Part shown: piece after piece, positions 33,114 to 41,959 of the stretch
How positions within the stretch are numbered: the stretch's first letter is position 1
How the letters are laid out: every line of letters begins with the position of its first letter
Position numbers and translations under genes: made by a program
Notes under the pieces: model-generated
What the model was told of the DNA's origin: nothing
The model's input: only the letters and a program-made list of their open reading frames with translations
Database searches by the model: none
DNA from: JBHFEI01 sp041928815
GTDB taxonomy: Bacteria; Pseudomonadota; Alphaproteobacteria; Rhizobiales; Rhizobiaceae
Length of the DNA: 64,000 nt
NCBI RefSeq assembly: GCF_041928815.1
Contig: NZ_JBHFEI010000007.1
Coordinates: 1 to 64,000 of the forward strand
Direction of reading: 5' to 3'

Positions 33114-33163
33114 ACCATACAATCCGGCTTCTGTCTATGAGCCGAACGTGACGGGCTGATGAC

Positions 33164-33919
33164 ATGACGGCGGAAGTGGCGACGGAAAGGGCGATGGGGA
33201 TCGAGCGGCAGACCGGGGTGGCGCTCTGGCGGCAGATCGCCGACCGCATCCGCCATGAGATCGCTGCCGGTGACTATGACGGGACGGGGATGATGCCTGC
33301 GGAGACGCTGCTCGCCGCCCGGTTTGGCGTCAACCGGCACACGGTGCGCAGTGCCCTTGCCGCGCTCGCCGACGAGGGGCTGGTCCGGCCGATACAGGGC
33401 GTCGGCACGCTTGTCGAACGGCGCGCGCGCTTCAGCTTTCCGATCTCGCGTCGCACGCGCTTTTCCGCCGGGCTCGGCAACCAGGCGCAGGACCTGACGA
33501 TCCGGGTGATCGAGCACGCCGTCGTGCCGGCAACGCCCGAGGTCGCCGCAGGGCTGGGGCTTGCGGCCGGCGCGGCGGTCCTCCGCATCGTCATGACCGG
33601 CACGGCGGACGGGCGGCCTGTGTCGGTCGCGACCGGCTTCGTCGATGCCGGGCGTTTTCCGCGCATGGCCAAGGAGATGGAGCGCACCGGCTCGGTCACC
33701 CGCGCCTTCGCCGCCCACGGGCTCGACGACTATGTCCGCGCCTCGACCGAGATCATCGCGCGACATGCCGACCAGGCCGAGCTCGACCATCTGGCGCTGT
33801 CGCCGGGCGCGATCGTCCTCGAGACACGCTCGGTCAACGTCGATGCGGACGGCCGGCCGGTGCAATATGCAGTGACGCGCTTTGCCGCCGACCGCATGCG
33901 GCTGACGATCGAAAGCTGA
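33164..33919 (+). CDS. phnF: GntR/HutC-family phosphonate regulator PhnF
   Basis: A 251-residue repressor. The N-terminal winged helix includes LWRQIADRIRHEIAAGDYDG, LLAARFGVNRHTVRSALAAL and EGLVRPIQGVGTLV (about 20-85); a UTRA ligand-binding domain follows with FSFPISRRTRFSAGLGNQA and the ending VQYAVTRFAADRMRL. Divergence from phnG across the palindrome at 33096-33113 is the classic arrangement for autoregulation and control of the lyase operon. Confidence 0.93.
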   Translation: MTAEVATERAMGIERQTGVALWRQIADRIRHEIAAGDYDGTGMMPAETLLAARFGVNRHTVRSALAALADEGLVRPIQGVGTLVERRARFSFPISRRTRFSAGLGNQAQDLTIRVIEHAVVPATPEVAAGLGLAAGAAVLRIVMTGTADGRPVSVATGFVDAGRFPRMAKEMERTGSVTRAFAAHGLDDYVRASTEIIARHADQAELDHLALSPGAIVLETRSVNVDADGRPVQYAVTRFAADRMRLTIES

Positions 33920-34096
33920 CGGCAGGAAAAGGACAAGGTCTTTTGCCGCAAACGGCGGTTTCGGGCGCCGTCGATCTGCGTTAAGACGGCCGGGCCGTCC
34001 GTGGCAGAAGCCGGATCCGGAGGGCGGGAGGCGTTTGCGGCTCGAAGGGCCGACGGACGTCCGCGCGCCGATCCTTCCAATCGAAGCGAGAAACCG

Positions 34097-34516
34097 ATGA
34101 GCTACACCCGCCCCGCCCTGTCCCTCACCCATGCCGGCGCGCTGAAGGCGCTCGCGGCCGCCGTCGCCCGTGCCGAGGAGATCAGGGTGCCGCAATGCAT
34201 CGTTATAGTCGATGTCAGCGGCGAGACGGTCGCCAGCCTGCGCATGGAGGGGGCGAAATACCTCTCGATGCACACGGCGCGCTCCAAGGCGCGCACCGCC
34301 GCCTCGATCAACAACGCCACCGGCGCCATGGCCTTCGAATTCGGCACCGCCGCCGGCATCGCCTCGCAGGGCGGCGTCACGACGCTTCCGGGCGGCCTGC
34401 CGATCCGCTTCGACGGCGTCATCGCCGGCGCGATCGGCGTCGGTTCGGGAACGGGCGAGCAGGATTTCGACGTGGCGCGCGCGGCCCTTGCCGCGATCGG
34501 CGCCGACGCCCTCTGA
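34097..34516 (+). CDS. GlcG/HbpS-family protein
   Basis: A 139-residue single-domain protein of the GlcG/HbpS (DUF336) family. Recognisable segments are LTHAGALKALAAAVARAEEI, the TARSKARTAAS helix and the glycine-rich end GGLPIRFDGVIAGAIGVGSG. Members bind haem or cobalamin or act beside diol and glycolate enzymes; the role is unknown here. It lies 177 bp after phnF and may be transcribed with it. A strong hairpin terminator follows. Confidence 0.85.
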   Translation: MSYTRPALSLTHAGALKALAAAVARAEEIRVPQCIVIVDVSGETVASLRMEGAKYLSMHTARSKARTAASINNATGAMAFEFGTAAGIASQGGVTTLPGGLPIRFDGVIAGAIGVGSGTGEQDFDVARAALAAIGADAL

Positions 34517-34526
34517 TGGAGTCATG

Positions 34527-34560
34527 AAAAGGGCCGGCGGATCGCTCCGCCGGCCCTTTT
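34527..34560. terminator. Bidirectional rho-independent terminator
   Basis: A perfect 15-bp stem (34527-34541 with 34546-34560) around TCGC starts with AAAA and ends with TTTT, so it ends transcripts from both sides: the GlcG-like gene on plus and the sugar-binding protein gene on minus. Confidence 0.9.
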
Positions 34561-34582
34561 CAGTCATGCGGGATCGGCGCCA

Positions 34583-35689
34583 TCAGAAGTCGAACTGGCC
34601 GATGTTTTCCTTGGTGAAGACGTAGGGCGCGCCGAGCAGGATCTCCGAACCGTTGATCACCTTCAGTTCGCCGAGCTTGCCGGCCTTGACCGAGGTCGCG
34701 CCCGCCTTCAGGTCGCCGTCGGCGGCCGCGCGCAGCACATAGGCCGCCGCATAGCCGAGATCGACGGGATTCCAGAGCACCACCGACTTGACGCAGTCCT
34801 TCTCGACATAGGGCTTCATCGCGTTCGGCGTGGCAAGGCCGACGACGGCGACCTGGCCGCACTTGCCGGCCTGGGTGACGGCATCGGCGGAGGCCGGCGT
34901 TGCGACCGACGTCATGCCGAGGATGCCCTTGAGCTCGGGGCCGTACTTGTTGATCAGCGTGTTCGCCTGGTTGAAGGACAGGATGTTGTCTTCCTGGGCC
35001 TCCACCGTTTCCAGCCACTTCATGTCCGGGTAGCAGCTCGCCTGGTAGGCGGCCATCTCGGCGATCCAGCGCGCCTGGTTCGGCGTGGTGAAGGTCGAGG
35101 TGACGATGGCGAAGGAGGCGTCCTTGCCGGCCTCGGCCGCGAGGCTGTCGATCATCGCCTTGGCGATGCCGTTGAACTCGGCCTGGTTGACGAACCACTG
35201 GCGCGCATCCGGCTCGGAATTGGCGTCGTAGCCGACAACGTTGATCCCGGCGGCGAGCGCCTTCTTCAGCACCGGCGCGATCGCGACCGGATCGTTGGCG
35301 GCAAAGAGGATGCCGTCGACGCCCGACGTGATGTAGTTGTCGAGAAGCGTGATCTGGTCGTCGATGTTGGCCTTGGTCGAGCCGTCGGTCTTGGCCTCCA
35401 TGTTGCCGAGCTCGGCGGCGGCGTCGGCGATGCCCTTCGACGTGGCGTTGAAATAGCCGATGCCGACGAGCTTCGGCACGTCGACGACCTTGATCGTCTT
35501 GCCCTTGCGGTCCGGCGCGTTGGTCGGCTCGCCGCCGTCATAGGCGGATGCGACCGGGGTGGCCGGCGTGCCGTCGCAGGCGAGCGGGTTCGTCGGCAGG
35601 TCGTCTCCCCCCGTCCAGGCCGACTGCGCATGGGCGAAGCCTGCCGAAAGCGACAGGCTCACCAGCGATGCTGTGATGATCTTACGCAT
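34583..35689 (-). CDS. LsrB/RhaS-type sugar ABC substrate-binding protein
   Basis: A 368-residue periplasmic binding protein with signal peptide MRKIITASLVSLSLSAGFAHA. The mature domain is of the ribose/AI-2-binding class: VGIGYFNATSKGIADAAAEL, SGVDGILFAANDPVAIAPVL and NVVGYDANSEPDARQWFVNQ. The insertion GGDDLPTNPLACDGTPATP before the first lobe is unusual. Gene order ATPase-permease-permease-binding protein equals that of lsrACDB, but the DeoR regulator and lack of lsrFGK argue against firm assignment to AI-2. Rhamnose or another deoxysugar is equally possible. Confidence 0.85.
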   Translation of the reverse strand: MRKIITASLVSLSLSAGFAHAQSAWTGGDDLPTNPLACDGTPATPVASAYDGGEPTNAPDRKGKTIKVVDVPKLVGIGYFNATSKGIADAAAELGNMEAKTDGSTKANIDDQITLLDNYITSGVDGILFAANDPVAIAPVLKKALAAGINVVGYDANSEPDARQWFVNQAEFNGIAKAMIDSLAAEAGKDASFAIVTSTFTTPNQARWIAEMAAYQASCYPDMKWLETVEAQEDNILSFNQANTLINKYGPELKGILGMTSVATPASADAVTQAGKCGQVAVVGLATPNAMKPYVEKDCVKSVVLWNPVDLGYAAAYVLRAAADGDLKAGATSVKAGKLGELKVINGSEILLGAPYVFTKENIGQFDF

Positions 35690-35754
35690 GCTTTCCTCCT
35701 CCTAGTGACGCGAACCGCCCCTGTTGAAACGGCAGGGCGGGCCGCCTGTTGTTC

Positions 35755-36699
35755 CTACCGGTTGCCGTCCCGGTGAAAGATGTTGCTGAGCAGGATCGTG
35801 ACGATCAGCACGAGCCCGATCAGCACGATGGTGCCGTCGCCCTTGACGCCGGCGAGCGACAGGCCGTTCTTCAGCGCCTGGATCAGCACGAGGCCGAGAA
35901 GCGTTCCGGCAACGGTGCCGCGGCCGCCGAAAATGCTGGTGCCGCCGAGAACGACGGCGGTGATCGCGTCGAGTTCGAGGCCCGTGCCCATGTCGGAGCG
36001 GGTGGTCGACACGCGCGAGACGAAGATGACGCCGGCGAGCGCCGCGACGAAGCCGGACGCGGTGTAGATCGCCAGCTTCGCACGATCGACCGGCAGGCCG
36101 GAAAAGCGCGCCGCCACTTCGTTGGAGCCGATGGCGTAGACGATGCGGCCCCATCGCGTCAGGCCGAGCACGATGGTCGCCAGCACCGCGACGGCGAGCA
36201 GGATCCAGATCTGTGTCGGAATGCCGAGGACGTTGCCCTGGCCAAGCACGTAGAACCAGTCGGGATAGCCGCGCACCGAGCGCGCCTGGCTGATACCCTC
36301 GGCAAGGCCGCGATAGAGCGCCAGCGTCGCCAGCGTCGCGATCAGCGGCGGCACACGGAAGCGGGTGATGATCAGCCCGTTGACGAGACCGGCAACCGTG
36401 CCGCAGGCGATGGCGCCGAGCGCGGCGACCGGCAGCGGCATGCCGACATTCTTCCAGAACACGCCGGTGAGGATCGCGGTCAGCCCGACGATCGAGCCGA
36501 CCGAGAGGTCGATGCCGCCGGTGACGATGACGAAGGTCATGATGATGGCGACGAGGCCGACCTCGGTCATCAGCCGCGCCTGGTTCAAGAGGTTGTCGAC
36601 GGTGAAGAAGCGGTCGGACTGGGCGGCGAGCAGGATCAGCACGATCACCGTCAGCGCGGCGAGGATCGTTTCGTGGCGAAGGAGCGAGCGAAGCGTCAT
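35755..36699 (-). CDS. Sugar ABC transporter permease (RbsC family)
   Basis: A 314-residue inner-membrane permease of the ribose-type branch with about nine helices. The conserved VTGGIDLSVGSIVGL is near residue 60 and SSxxEVAARFSGLPVDRAKL forms the cytoplasmic coupling region; GGTSIFGGRGTVAGTLLG is the typical late motif. It pairs with the permease at 36713-37702. Confidence 0.92.
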   Translation of the reverse strand: MTLRSLLRHETILAALTVIVLILLAAQSDRFFTVDNLLNQARLMTEVGLVAIIMTFVIVTGGIDLSVGSIVGLTAILTGVFWKNVGMPLPVAALGAIACGTVAGLVNGLIITRFRVPPLIATLATLALYRGLAEGISQARSVRGYPDWFYVLGQGNVLGIPTQIWILLAVAVLATIVLGLTRWGRIVYAIGSNEVAARFSGLPVDRAKLAIYTASGFVAALAGVIFVSRVSTTRSDMGTGLELDAITAVVLGGTSIFGGRGTVAGTLLGLVLIQALKNGLSLAGVKGDGTIVLIGLVLIVTILLSNIFHRDGNR

Positions 36700-36712
36700 C
36701 GTCCCGTCCCCC

Positions 36713-37702
36713 TCAGGCCGTGCGCCGGCGGCGGATCATGTCCGCGAGCACGGTGACGAGGATCAGGAGGCCGATCACCGCGCGCAGCCAGTAGGCCGAG
36801 ACATTGGTGAAGATCAGCGCCGAGCCGATGGTGGCAAAGAGGATCGCGGCGAGGGTCGAGCCGATCACGGTGCCGGTGCCGCCGAGGATCGACACGCCGC
36901 CGATGACGGCCGCGGTGATCACCGTCAGTTCGAGGTTCGGCGGCACGGTCGACTGGATGACCTGGAGTTGCGTGGCGAAGAGGATCGTCGCGAGACCGGC
37001 GAACATGCCGTGGATCATGAAGACCTGCACGGTGCGCCGCTCGATCGGGATGCCGGTGGCGCGCGCGGCCTCCGGATTGCCGCCGACGGCGTAGAGCGAG
37101 CGGCCGAAGCCCGAATAGCGCATCCAGAAAGCGGCGGCGAGCGACAGGATGACCATGAAGAAGATCGGCGCCGGGATGCCGAAGGGTTTCTGCTGGGCGA
37201 TGAGGAATTCCGGCGGCAGGTTGGAGATCCAGGCGCCGCCGGTGACCGAGATCAGCCCGCCGCGCAGGATCGACAGCATGCCGAGCGTGACGACGATCGA
37301 GGGGATGCGGGCATAGGCGACGAGGATGCCGATCACCGCGTTGACGGCGATGCCGATCAGCACGGGAAGGAACCAGGCGACCCAGACCGGATAGCCGCTG
37401 ACGGCGAGCGTGCCGGAGATCGTCGCCAGCACGCCGATCAGCGCCCCGACCGAGACGTCGATGTGGCCGGTGATGATGATCATCGCCATGCCGATGGCGG
37501 CGACGGCGATATAGGCGTTGCCGGAGAAGATCGTGTTGAGGTTTTCCGGGCTGAGGAACCGCGGATTGTAGAGGCCGACGGCGATGAAGAGAACGGCGAG
37601 CGCGCCGAGGATGACGACCTCCTGGCCGTAGCTCGCATAGATCCGGGAAAGAAGGCCGCGCTCGCGGCGGGTGGGGGCGGTGGAACCGGCGAACGCCATC
37701 AT
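36713..37702 (-). CDS. Sugar ABC transporter permease (RbsC family)
   Basis: A 329-residue permease with a hydrophilic N-terminus and then membrane helices. IITGHIDVSVGALIGVLATI matches the family core with His in place of Gly-Gly-type residues, and GGNPEAARATGIPIERRTVQ is the coupling loop. The ATG at 37702 overlaps the ATPase stop (ATGA); a second ATG is at 37699. It forms a heterodimer with the next permease. Confidence 0.92.
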   Translation of the reverse strand: MMAFAGSTAPTRRERGLLSRIYASYGQEVVILGALAVLFIAVGLYNPRFLSPENLNTIFSGNAYIAVAAIGMAMIIITGHIDVSVGALIGVLATISGTLAVSGYPVWVAWFLPVLIGIAVNAVIGILVAYARIPSIVVTLGMLSILRGGLISVTGGAWISNLPPEFLIAQQKPFGIPAPIFFMVILSLAAAFWMRYSGFGRSLYAVGGNPEAARATGIPIERRTVQVFMIHGMFAGLATILFATQLQVIQSTVPPNLELTVITAAVIGGVSILGGTGTVIGSTLAAILFATIGSALIFTNVSAYWLRAVIGLLILVTVLADMIRRRRTA

Positions 37703-39237
37703 GCTGCTTCCGTCTTGTCGCTGGCGACCGTCATCGCCGATCCGACCGTCTCCGGCGTGGCGTCGGCGCGGTCGATGATCGTCACCTGACGGCCGTTGTT
37801 CATCACCAGGATGCGGTCGCTCATGCCGATGACCTCCGGCAGCTCGCTGGAGATCATGATGATCGCCAGACCCTTGCGGGCGAGCTCGCCCATCATCGTG
37901 TGGATCTCGGCCTTGGCCCCGACGTCGATGCCACGCGTCGGTTCGTCGAGGATCAGGATCTTCGGCTCCGTCTCCAGCCACTTTGCGATGACGACCTTCT
38001 GCTGGTTGCCCCCGGACAACTGGCCGACCGGCTGGTCGATGCTGCGGGCGCGCACGCCGAGGCGCTTGACCGCCGCGACGGCGCGCTGCGCCTCTTCGGC
38101 GAAGCGGATGAAGATGCCGCTGGTCATCCGGTCGATCGAGGCCATCGAGATGTTCTGCTTGATGGTCATCGCCTTGACGAGGCCCTGCAGGCCGCGATCC
38201 TCAGGCACATAGGCGATGCCGAGATCGCGCGCCGCCTTCGGCGTGCGGATCGCAACCGGCCTGCCGTCGATCCGGATCGTGCCGGAGGTGGCCGGCGTGA
38301 TGCCGAAGAGGGTCAGTGCGAGCTCAGTCCGCCCGGAGCCGACGAGGCCGCCGATGCCAAGGATCTCGCCGCGCTTCAGCGAGAAGGACATGTCGTTGAC
38401 GAGCTTGCCACAGGTGAGGTTCTCCACCTCGAGGATCGTCTCGCCGATGAGCGGCTCGGCTTTCGGGAACAGCTGGTCGATCGAGCGGCCGACCATCATC
38501 GAGACCAGCGTCGCCTCGGTAACCTCGCCGATGGCGCGGGTGCCGATCAGCGCGCCGTCGCGCAACACCGTCACCCGGTCGGCAAGCGCGAAGATCTCCG
38601 GCATGCGGTGGCTGACATAGATGATGCCGACGCCGCGCTTTCGCAGCATGCGCACGACCGACATCAGCCGCTGCACGTCGGCCTCCACCAGCGAGGCGGT
38701 GGGTTCGTCCATGATCAGGACGCGCGCGTCGTGCGAGAGCGCCTTGGCGATCTCGACGCGCTGGCGCTGCGCCACCGACAGCGTCGACACCTTGGTGTCG
38801 ACGTCGAGATCGTGGGTGTCGAGGCTGTCGAGCAGGACGCGGGCCCTGCTACGCGTCGTCGGCCAGTCGATGCCGCCCCAGGAATGGCGCGGATAATGGC
38901 CGAGGAAGATGTTTTCCGCGACCGTCAGCTCCGGAAAAAGCAGCAGCTCCTGGTAGACGGTGGCGATGCCCTCCCGCGTCGCGTCGCGGGTCGAGGCGAA
39001 CTGCGCCTCGCGGCCGTTGACGACCATCGTGCCGCCCGGATCGGGCGCGTAGAGGCCCGAGATGATCTTGATGAGCGTCGATTTTCCCGCGCCGTTCTCG
39101 CCGAGCAGCGCATGCACCTCGCCGGGACGGATGTCGAAATCCACATCCTTCAGGACACGGATTCCGCTGAACGACTTGGACGCGCCCGTCAGCCTGACGA
39201 ATGGCAGACTTCCCGGCGTCGCGGCCTCCTGCGACAT
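37699..39237 (-). CDS. Sugar ABC transporter ATPase with two ABC domains
   Basis: A 512-residue duplicated ATPase of the RbsA/XylG type. Domain 1 has Walker A GENGAGKSTLIKIIS near residue 49, signature LSVAQRQRVEIAKAL and Walker B VLIMDEPTASL. Domain 2 has the degenerate Walker A GGLVGSGRTELALT and signature LSGGNQQKVVIAKWL, as is normal for this class. The start at 39237 is behind GGGAGGAGAA. It is first in its operon, divergent from the DeoR regulator. Confidence 0.93.
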   Translation of the reverse strand: MSQEAATPGSLPFVRLTGASKSFSGIRVLKDVDFDIRPGEVHALLGENGAGKSTLIKIISGLYAPDPGGTMVVNGREAQFASTRDATREGIATVYQELLLFPELTVAENIFLGHYPRHSWGGIDWPTTRSRARVLLDSLDTHDLDVDTKVSTLSVAQRQRVEIAKALSHDARVLIMDEPTASLVEADVQRLMSVVRMLRKRGVGIIYVSHRMPEIFALADRVTVLRDGALIGTRAIGEVTEATLVSMMVGRSIDQLFPKAEPLIGETILEVENLTCGKLVNDMSFSLKRGEILGIGGLVGSGRTELALTLFGITPATSGTIRIDGRPVAIRTPKAARDLGIAYVPEDRGLQGLVKAMTIKQNISMASIDRMTSGIFIRFAEEAQRAVAAVKRLGVRARSIDQPVGQLSGGNQQKVVIAKWLETEPKILILDEPTRGIDVGAKAEIHTMMGELARKGLAIIMISSELPEVIGMSDRILVMNNGRQVTIIDRADATPETVGSAMTVASDKTEAA

Positions 39238-39305
39238 GCCTTCTCCTCCCGGCATTGCTCGATGCCGGCGCGTCTCCTCACGCCCCGGCATCTTCGATCA
39301 AATAT

Positions 39306-39380
39306 ATGCAGCATCGATCAACTTTGGTCAAGCCATGATGCACTGCACTCTAACTTGCTTATTTTATGCGAATGCTGCAT
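39306..39380. promoter_or_regulatory. Operator region between the sugar ABC operon and deoR-type gene
   Basis: ATGCAGCAT (39306-39314) and ATGCTGCAT (39372-39380) form an inverted pair 57 bp apart in an AT-rich 174-bp gap. A third partial copy, CATGATGCACTGC, lies between them (about 39333-39346). The arrangement fits binding of a DeoR oligomer to several sites over divergent promoters. Confidence 0.5.
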
Positions 39381-39411
39381 CAATATCCTCACTCTATGAG
39401 GATTTGCGATC

Positions 39412-40203
39412 ATGAGTGTCGAAGGCGGGGAGCAGGAACGTCACCGGCTGATCCAGGCGGCCCTCGCCGAGCGCCCCTTCGCCACGGTCAAGGACCTTCT
39501 CGACGTGATCGACGCCTCGCCGGCGACCATTCGGCGCGACATTGCCAAGTTGCATCAGGCCGGCGTCATCCGCAAGGTCTTCGGCGGCATCGCGCTGCCG
39601 GAGGGAACGCCGGCGCAACGCCGCCATGCCAAACCCTTCGAGGAAAACCGCGTCCTCAACGTCGATGCCAAGACCGCGATCGCCCGCGTCGCCGAAACGC
39701 TCTGCCGCGACGGCGACAGCCTGATCGTCAATGGCGGCACCACCTGCTTCATCTTCGCGCAGTTGCTCGCCCGCCGCAGCCTGAAGATCTACACCAATTC
39801 GATGCCGGTCGCGGCCTCGCTCTGGGAAAGCGGCGTCTGTCATGTGACGCTTTCCGGCGGCGAACTGCATCGGGAGCCGGGCATCGTCTTCTCGCCGGGC
39901 GTTGCCGAACCCGATGTCTTCGCGTCGAAATTCTTTCTCGGCGCCCAGGGGATCGGCCCGTCCGGGCTGATGGAATCCCATCCGCTGCTGGTGCGCGTGA
40001 CCGAACGGCTCGCCCAGCGCGCCGACGAGATCATCGTGCTCGCCGACAGCAGCAAGTTCGACATCCGCGCCCGCTACCCCGTGCTGCCGATCGCGCGGAT
40101 CAGCACGGTGATCACCGACGCGCGCCTCACCGAGGCCCAGGCCGACATGCTGCGCGACGAGGGGGTGGAGGTGATCGTCGCCCCGGACCGCGCCACGGAA
40201 TGA
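39412..40203 (+). CDS. DeoR-family transcriptional repressor
   Basis: A 263-residue regulator. The N-terminal HTH (FATVKDLLDVIDASPATIRR, about 26-45, then DIAKLHQAGVIRKVFGGIAL) and the C-terminal sugar-phosphate sensor with NGGTTCFIFAQLL, LSGGELHRE and LADSSKFDIRA are standard for DeoR proteins. The effector would be a phosphorylated sugar. It is divergent from the LsrB/RhaS-type operon and lies upstream of the dihydroxyacetone-kinase locus, so it could govern either or both. Confidence 0.92.
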   Translation: MSVEGGEQERHRLIQAALAERPFATVKDLLDVIDASPATIRRDIAKLHQAGVIRKVFGGIALPEGTPAQRRHAKPFEENRVLNVDAKTAIARVAETLCRDGDSLIVNGGTTCFIFAQLLARRSLKIYTNSMPVAASLWESGVCHVTLSGGELHREPGIVFSPGVAEPDVFASKFFLGAQGIGPSGLMESHPLLVRVTERLAQRADEIIVLADSSKFDIRARYPVLPIARISTVITDARLTEAQADMLRDEGVEVIVAPDRATE

Positions 40204-40511
40204 GCGCCGCTCAGGCGGAGCCGGCGAGAATGATCGCCGATGATCATCGTTGCGCCGCAGCGAAGACGCGGTGATGCGACCGGCGGCCATGGACGACAGC
40301 AGGCGCGGCGACCGATTTTCCCCTCCGGGCGCCCGCATCTGCGGCCGTCGCGGGCCTTGCTGCGACGCAGCGACGATTTGCCCTTGCCATGTTCAGTAAA
40401 TCAGGTTTCACTCAACATATTGCTCAACACGGTCGGGGAGGATCGCGTCGGGCGGGAGGCTGACTGTGGCAAGCGGGCATGACGCCCGCTTCTTGTATCT
40501 GGGAGGAATAC
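40204..40511 (+). promoter_or_regulatory. Upstream region of the polyol ABC/dha locus
   Basis: This 308-bp gap has no gene. Direct repeats CTCAACA at 40411-40417 and 40423-40429 are 12 bp apart, just over one helix turn, and could bind an activator or repressor. Arms AAGCGGGC (40471-40478) and GCCCGCTT (40484-40491) form a perfect 8-bp hairpin right before the ribosome-binding site GGGAGGA of the next gene. No -10/-35 pair could be placed with confidence. Confidence 0.4.
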
Positions 40512-41831
40512 ATGCAGACGAAGACCCTCTATGGCCTGGCGGCGGCGCTGATGCTGTCGACGGCCGCACCGCAGGTGGCGCAGGCTGACGAGCTGACGCT
40601 CTGCTGGGCCGCCTGGGACCCGGCCAACGCGCTGGTCGAACTGTCGAAGGACTTCACCGCCAAGACCGGCACGGCGATGAAATTCGAATTCGTGCCCTGG
40701 CCGAACTTCGCCGACCGCATCCTCAACGAGCTCAACGCCGGCGGAAAGCTCTGCGACCTGCTGATCGGCGACAGCCAGTGGCTCGGCGGCTCGGCCGAGA
40801 ACGGCTACTACGTCAAGCTCAACGATTTCTTCGACAAGGAAGGGATCAAGATGAGCGACTTCGCCGAAGCCGCCGTCAACGCCTATTCCACCTGGCCGAA
40901 GGGCACGCCGAACTACTGGGCGCTGCCGGCCATGGGCGACGCCAACGCCTGGTTTTACCGCAAGGACTGGTTCGCCAAGCCGGAACTGCAGGCCGAGTTC
41001 AAGGAGAAGACCGGCCGCGACCTCGCCGTGCCGAAGACCTGGGACGAGCTTCTCGAGACGGCGAAGTTCTTCAATGGCAAGGAGATCGACGGAAAGAAGG
41101 TCTATGGCGCGGCGATCTTCACCGAGCGCGCCTCGGAAGGCATCACCATGGGCGCGACGCAGGCGCTCTACCCCTACGGCTTTAAGTACGAGAAAACGCC
41201 CGGCAAATACGACATGGAGGGCGCCGTCAATTCGGAAGGCGCCGTCAAGGGGCTGGAGGCTTACAAGGAACTCTACAAGTGCTGCACGCCACCCGGCTAC
41301 ACCGACGCCTATATGGGCGAGACGCTGGACGCCTTCAAATCCGGCCAGGCGGCGATGGCGATGAACTGGTTCGCCTTCTTCCCCGGCCTTTACAAGGACG
41401 AGAATGTCGGCGGTGACAAGATCGGCTTCTTCGTCAATCCGAAGGAGGCGGTCGCGGCCTCGACGCTTGGCGGCCAGGGCATTTCCGTCGTCGCCAACAC
41501 CGACAACATGGACGGCGCGCTCGCCTACATCAAATGGTTCGCCGACCCCGAGGTGCAGAAAAAGTGGTGGTCGCTCGGCGGCTATGCCGTGCACAATGCC
41601 GTGCTGAACGACCCGTCCTTCAAGGACAGCCAGCCCTTTGCCGCCGACTTCCTTGTCGCGATGAACCAGGTACAGGACTTCTGGCAGGAACCCTCCTACG
41701 CCATCCTGCTCCAGGCGGCGCAGAAGCGCTTCCACGACTATGTCGTCGCCGACCAGGGCACCGCCAAGGAGGCGCTCGACGCGCTGGTCAAGGACTGGAC
41801 CGCGACCTTCGAGGACGACGGCAAGCTCTGA
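40512..41831 (+). CDS. Family 1 extracellular solute-binding protein of a polyol-type ABC importer
   Basis: A 439-residue periplasmic protein with a signal peptide ending TAAPQVAQA. Segments LLIGDSQWLGGSAENGYYVK, YWALPAMGDANAWFYRKDWF and GGQGISVVANTDNMDGALAY are typical of carbohydrate-binding proteins of the UgpB/MalE branch. The start at 40512 is behind GGGAGGAA. It begins a plus-strand locus that continues into permeases, ATPases and dihydroxyacetone kinases, so the cargo is probably a C3/C4 polyol or ketose; that is inference. Confidence 0.85.
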   Translation: MQTKTLYGLAAALMLSTAAPQVAQADELTLCWAAWDPANALVELSKDFTAKTGTAMKFEFVPWPNFADRILNELNAGGKLCDLLIGDSQWLGGSAENGYYVKLNDFFDKEGIKMSDFAEAAVNAYSTWPKGTPNYWALPAMGDANAWFYRKDWFAKPELQAEFKEKTGRDLAVPKTWDELLETAKFFNGKEIDGKKVYGAAIFTERASEGITMGATQALYPYGFKYEKTPGKYDMEGAVNSEGAVKGLEAYKELYKCCTPPGYTDAYMGETLDAFKSGQAAMAMNWFAFFPGLYKDENVGGDKIGFFVNPKEAVAASTLGGQGISVVANTDNMDGALAYIKWFADPEVQKKWWSLGGYAVHNAVLNDPSFKDSQPFAADFLVAMNQVQDFWQEPSYAILLQAAQKRFHDYVVADQGTAKEALDALVKDWTATFEDDGKL

Positions 41832-41857
41832 TCCTCCCGCAAGCGGCTTGCCGCCCG

Positions 41858-41884
41858 GGTCCGGCCGTCAAAGGCGGCCGGACC
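41858..41884 (+). terminator. Intercistronic hairpin after the binding-protein gene
   Basis: GGTCCGGCCG (41858-41867) and CGGCCGGACC (41875-41884) form a perfect 10-bp stem with a 7-base loop and no U-run, between the binding-protein and permease genes. It likely stabilises the upstream mRNA or attenuates read-through. Confidence 0.55.
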
Positions 41885-41959
41885 GTCCACCGACCGACCG
41901 CAGGCACGGCGCTCCCATGGCGGAGGCCGGCCCGCACCTGACCATGCTAGGGTGGCGTC

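Noticed and set aside
34583..35689. Naming the sugar-binding protein lsrB
   Set aside because: The gene order fits, but regulator type and missing lsrK/F/G do not, and RhaS-type proteins are equally similar by eye.
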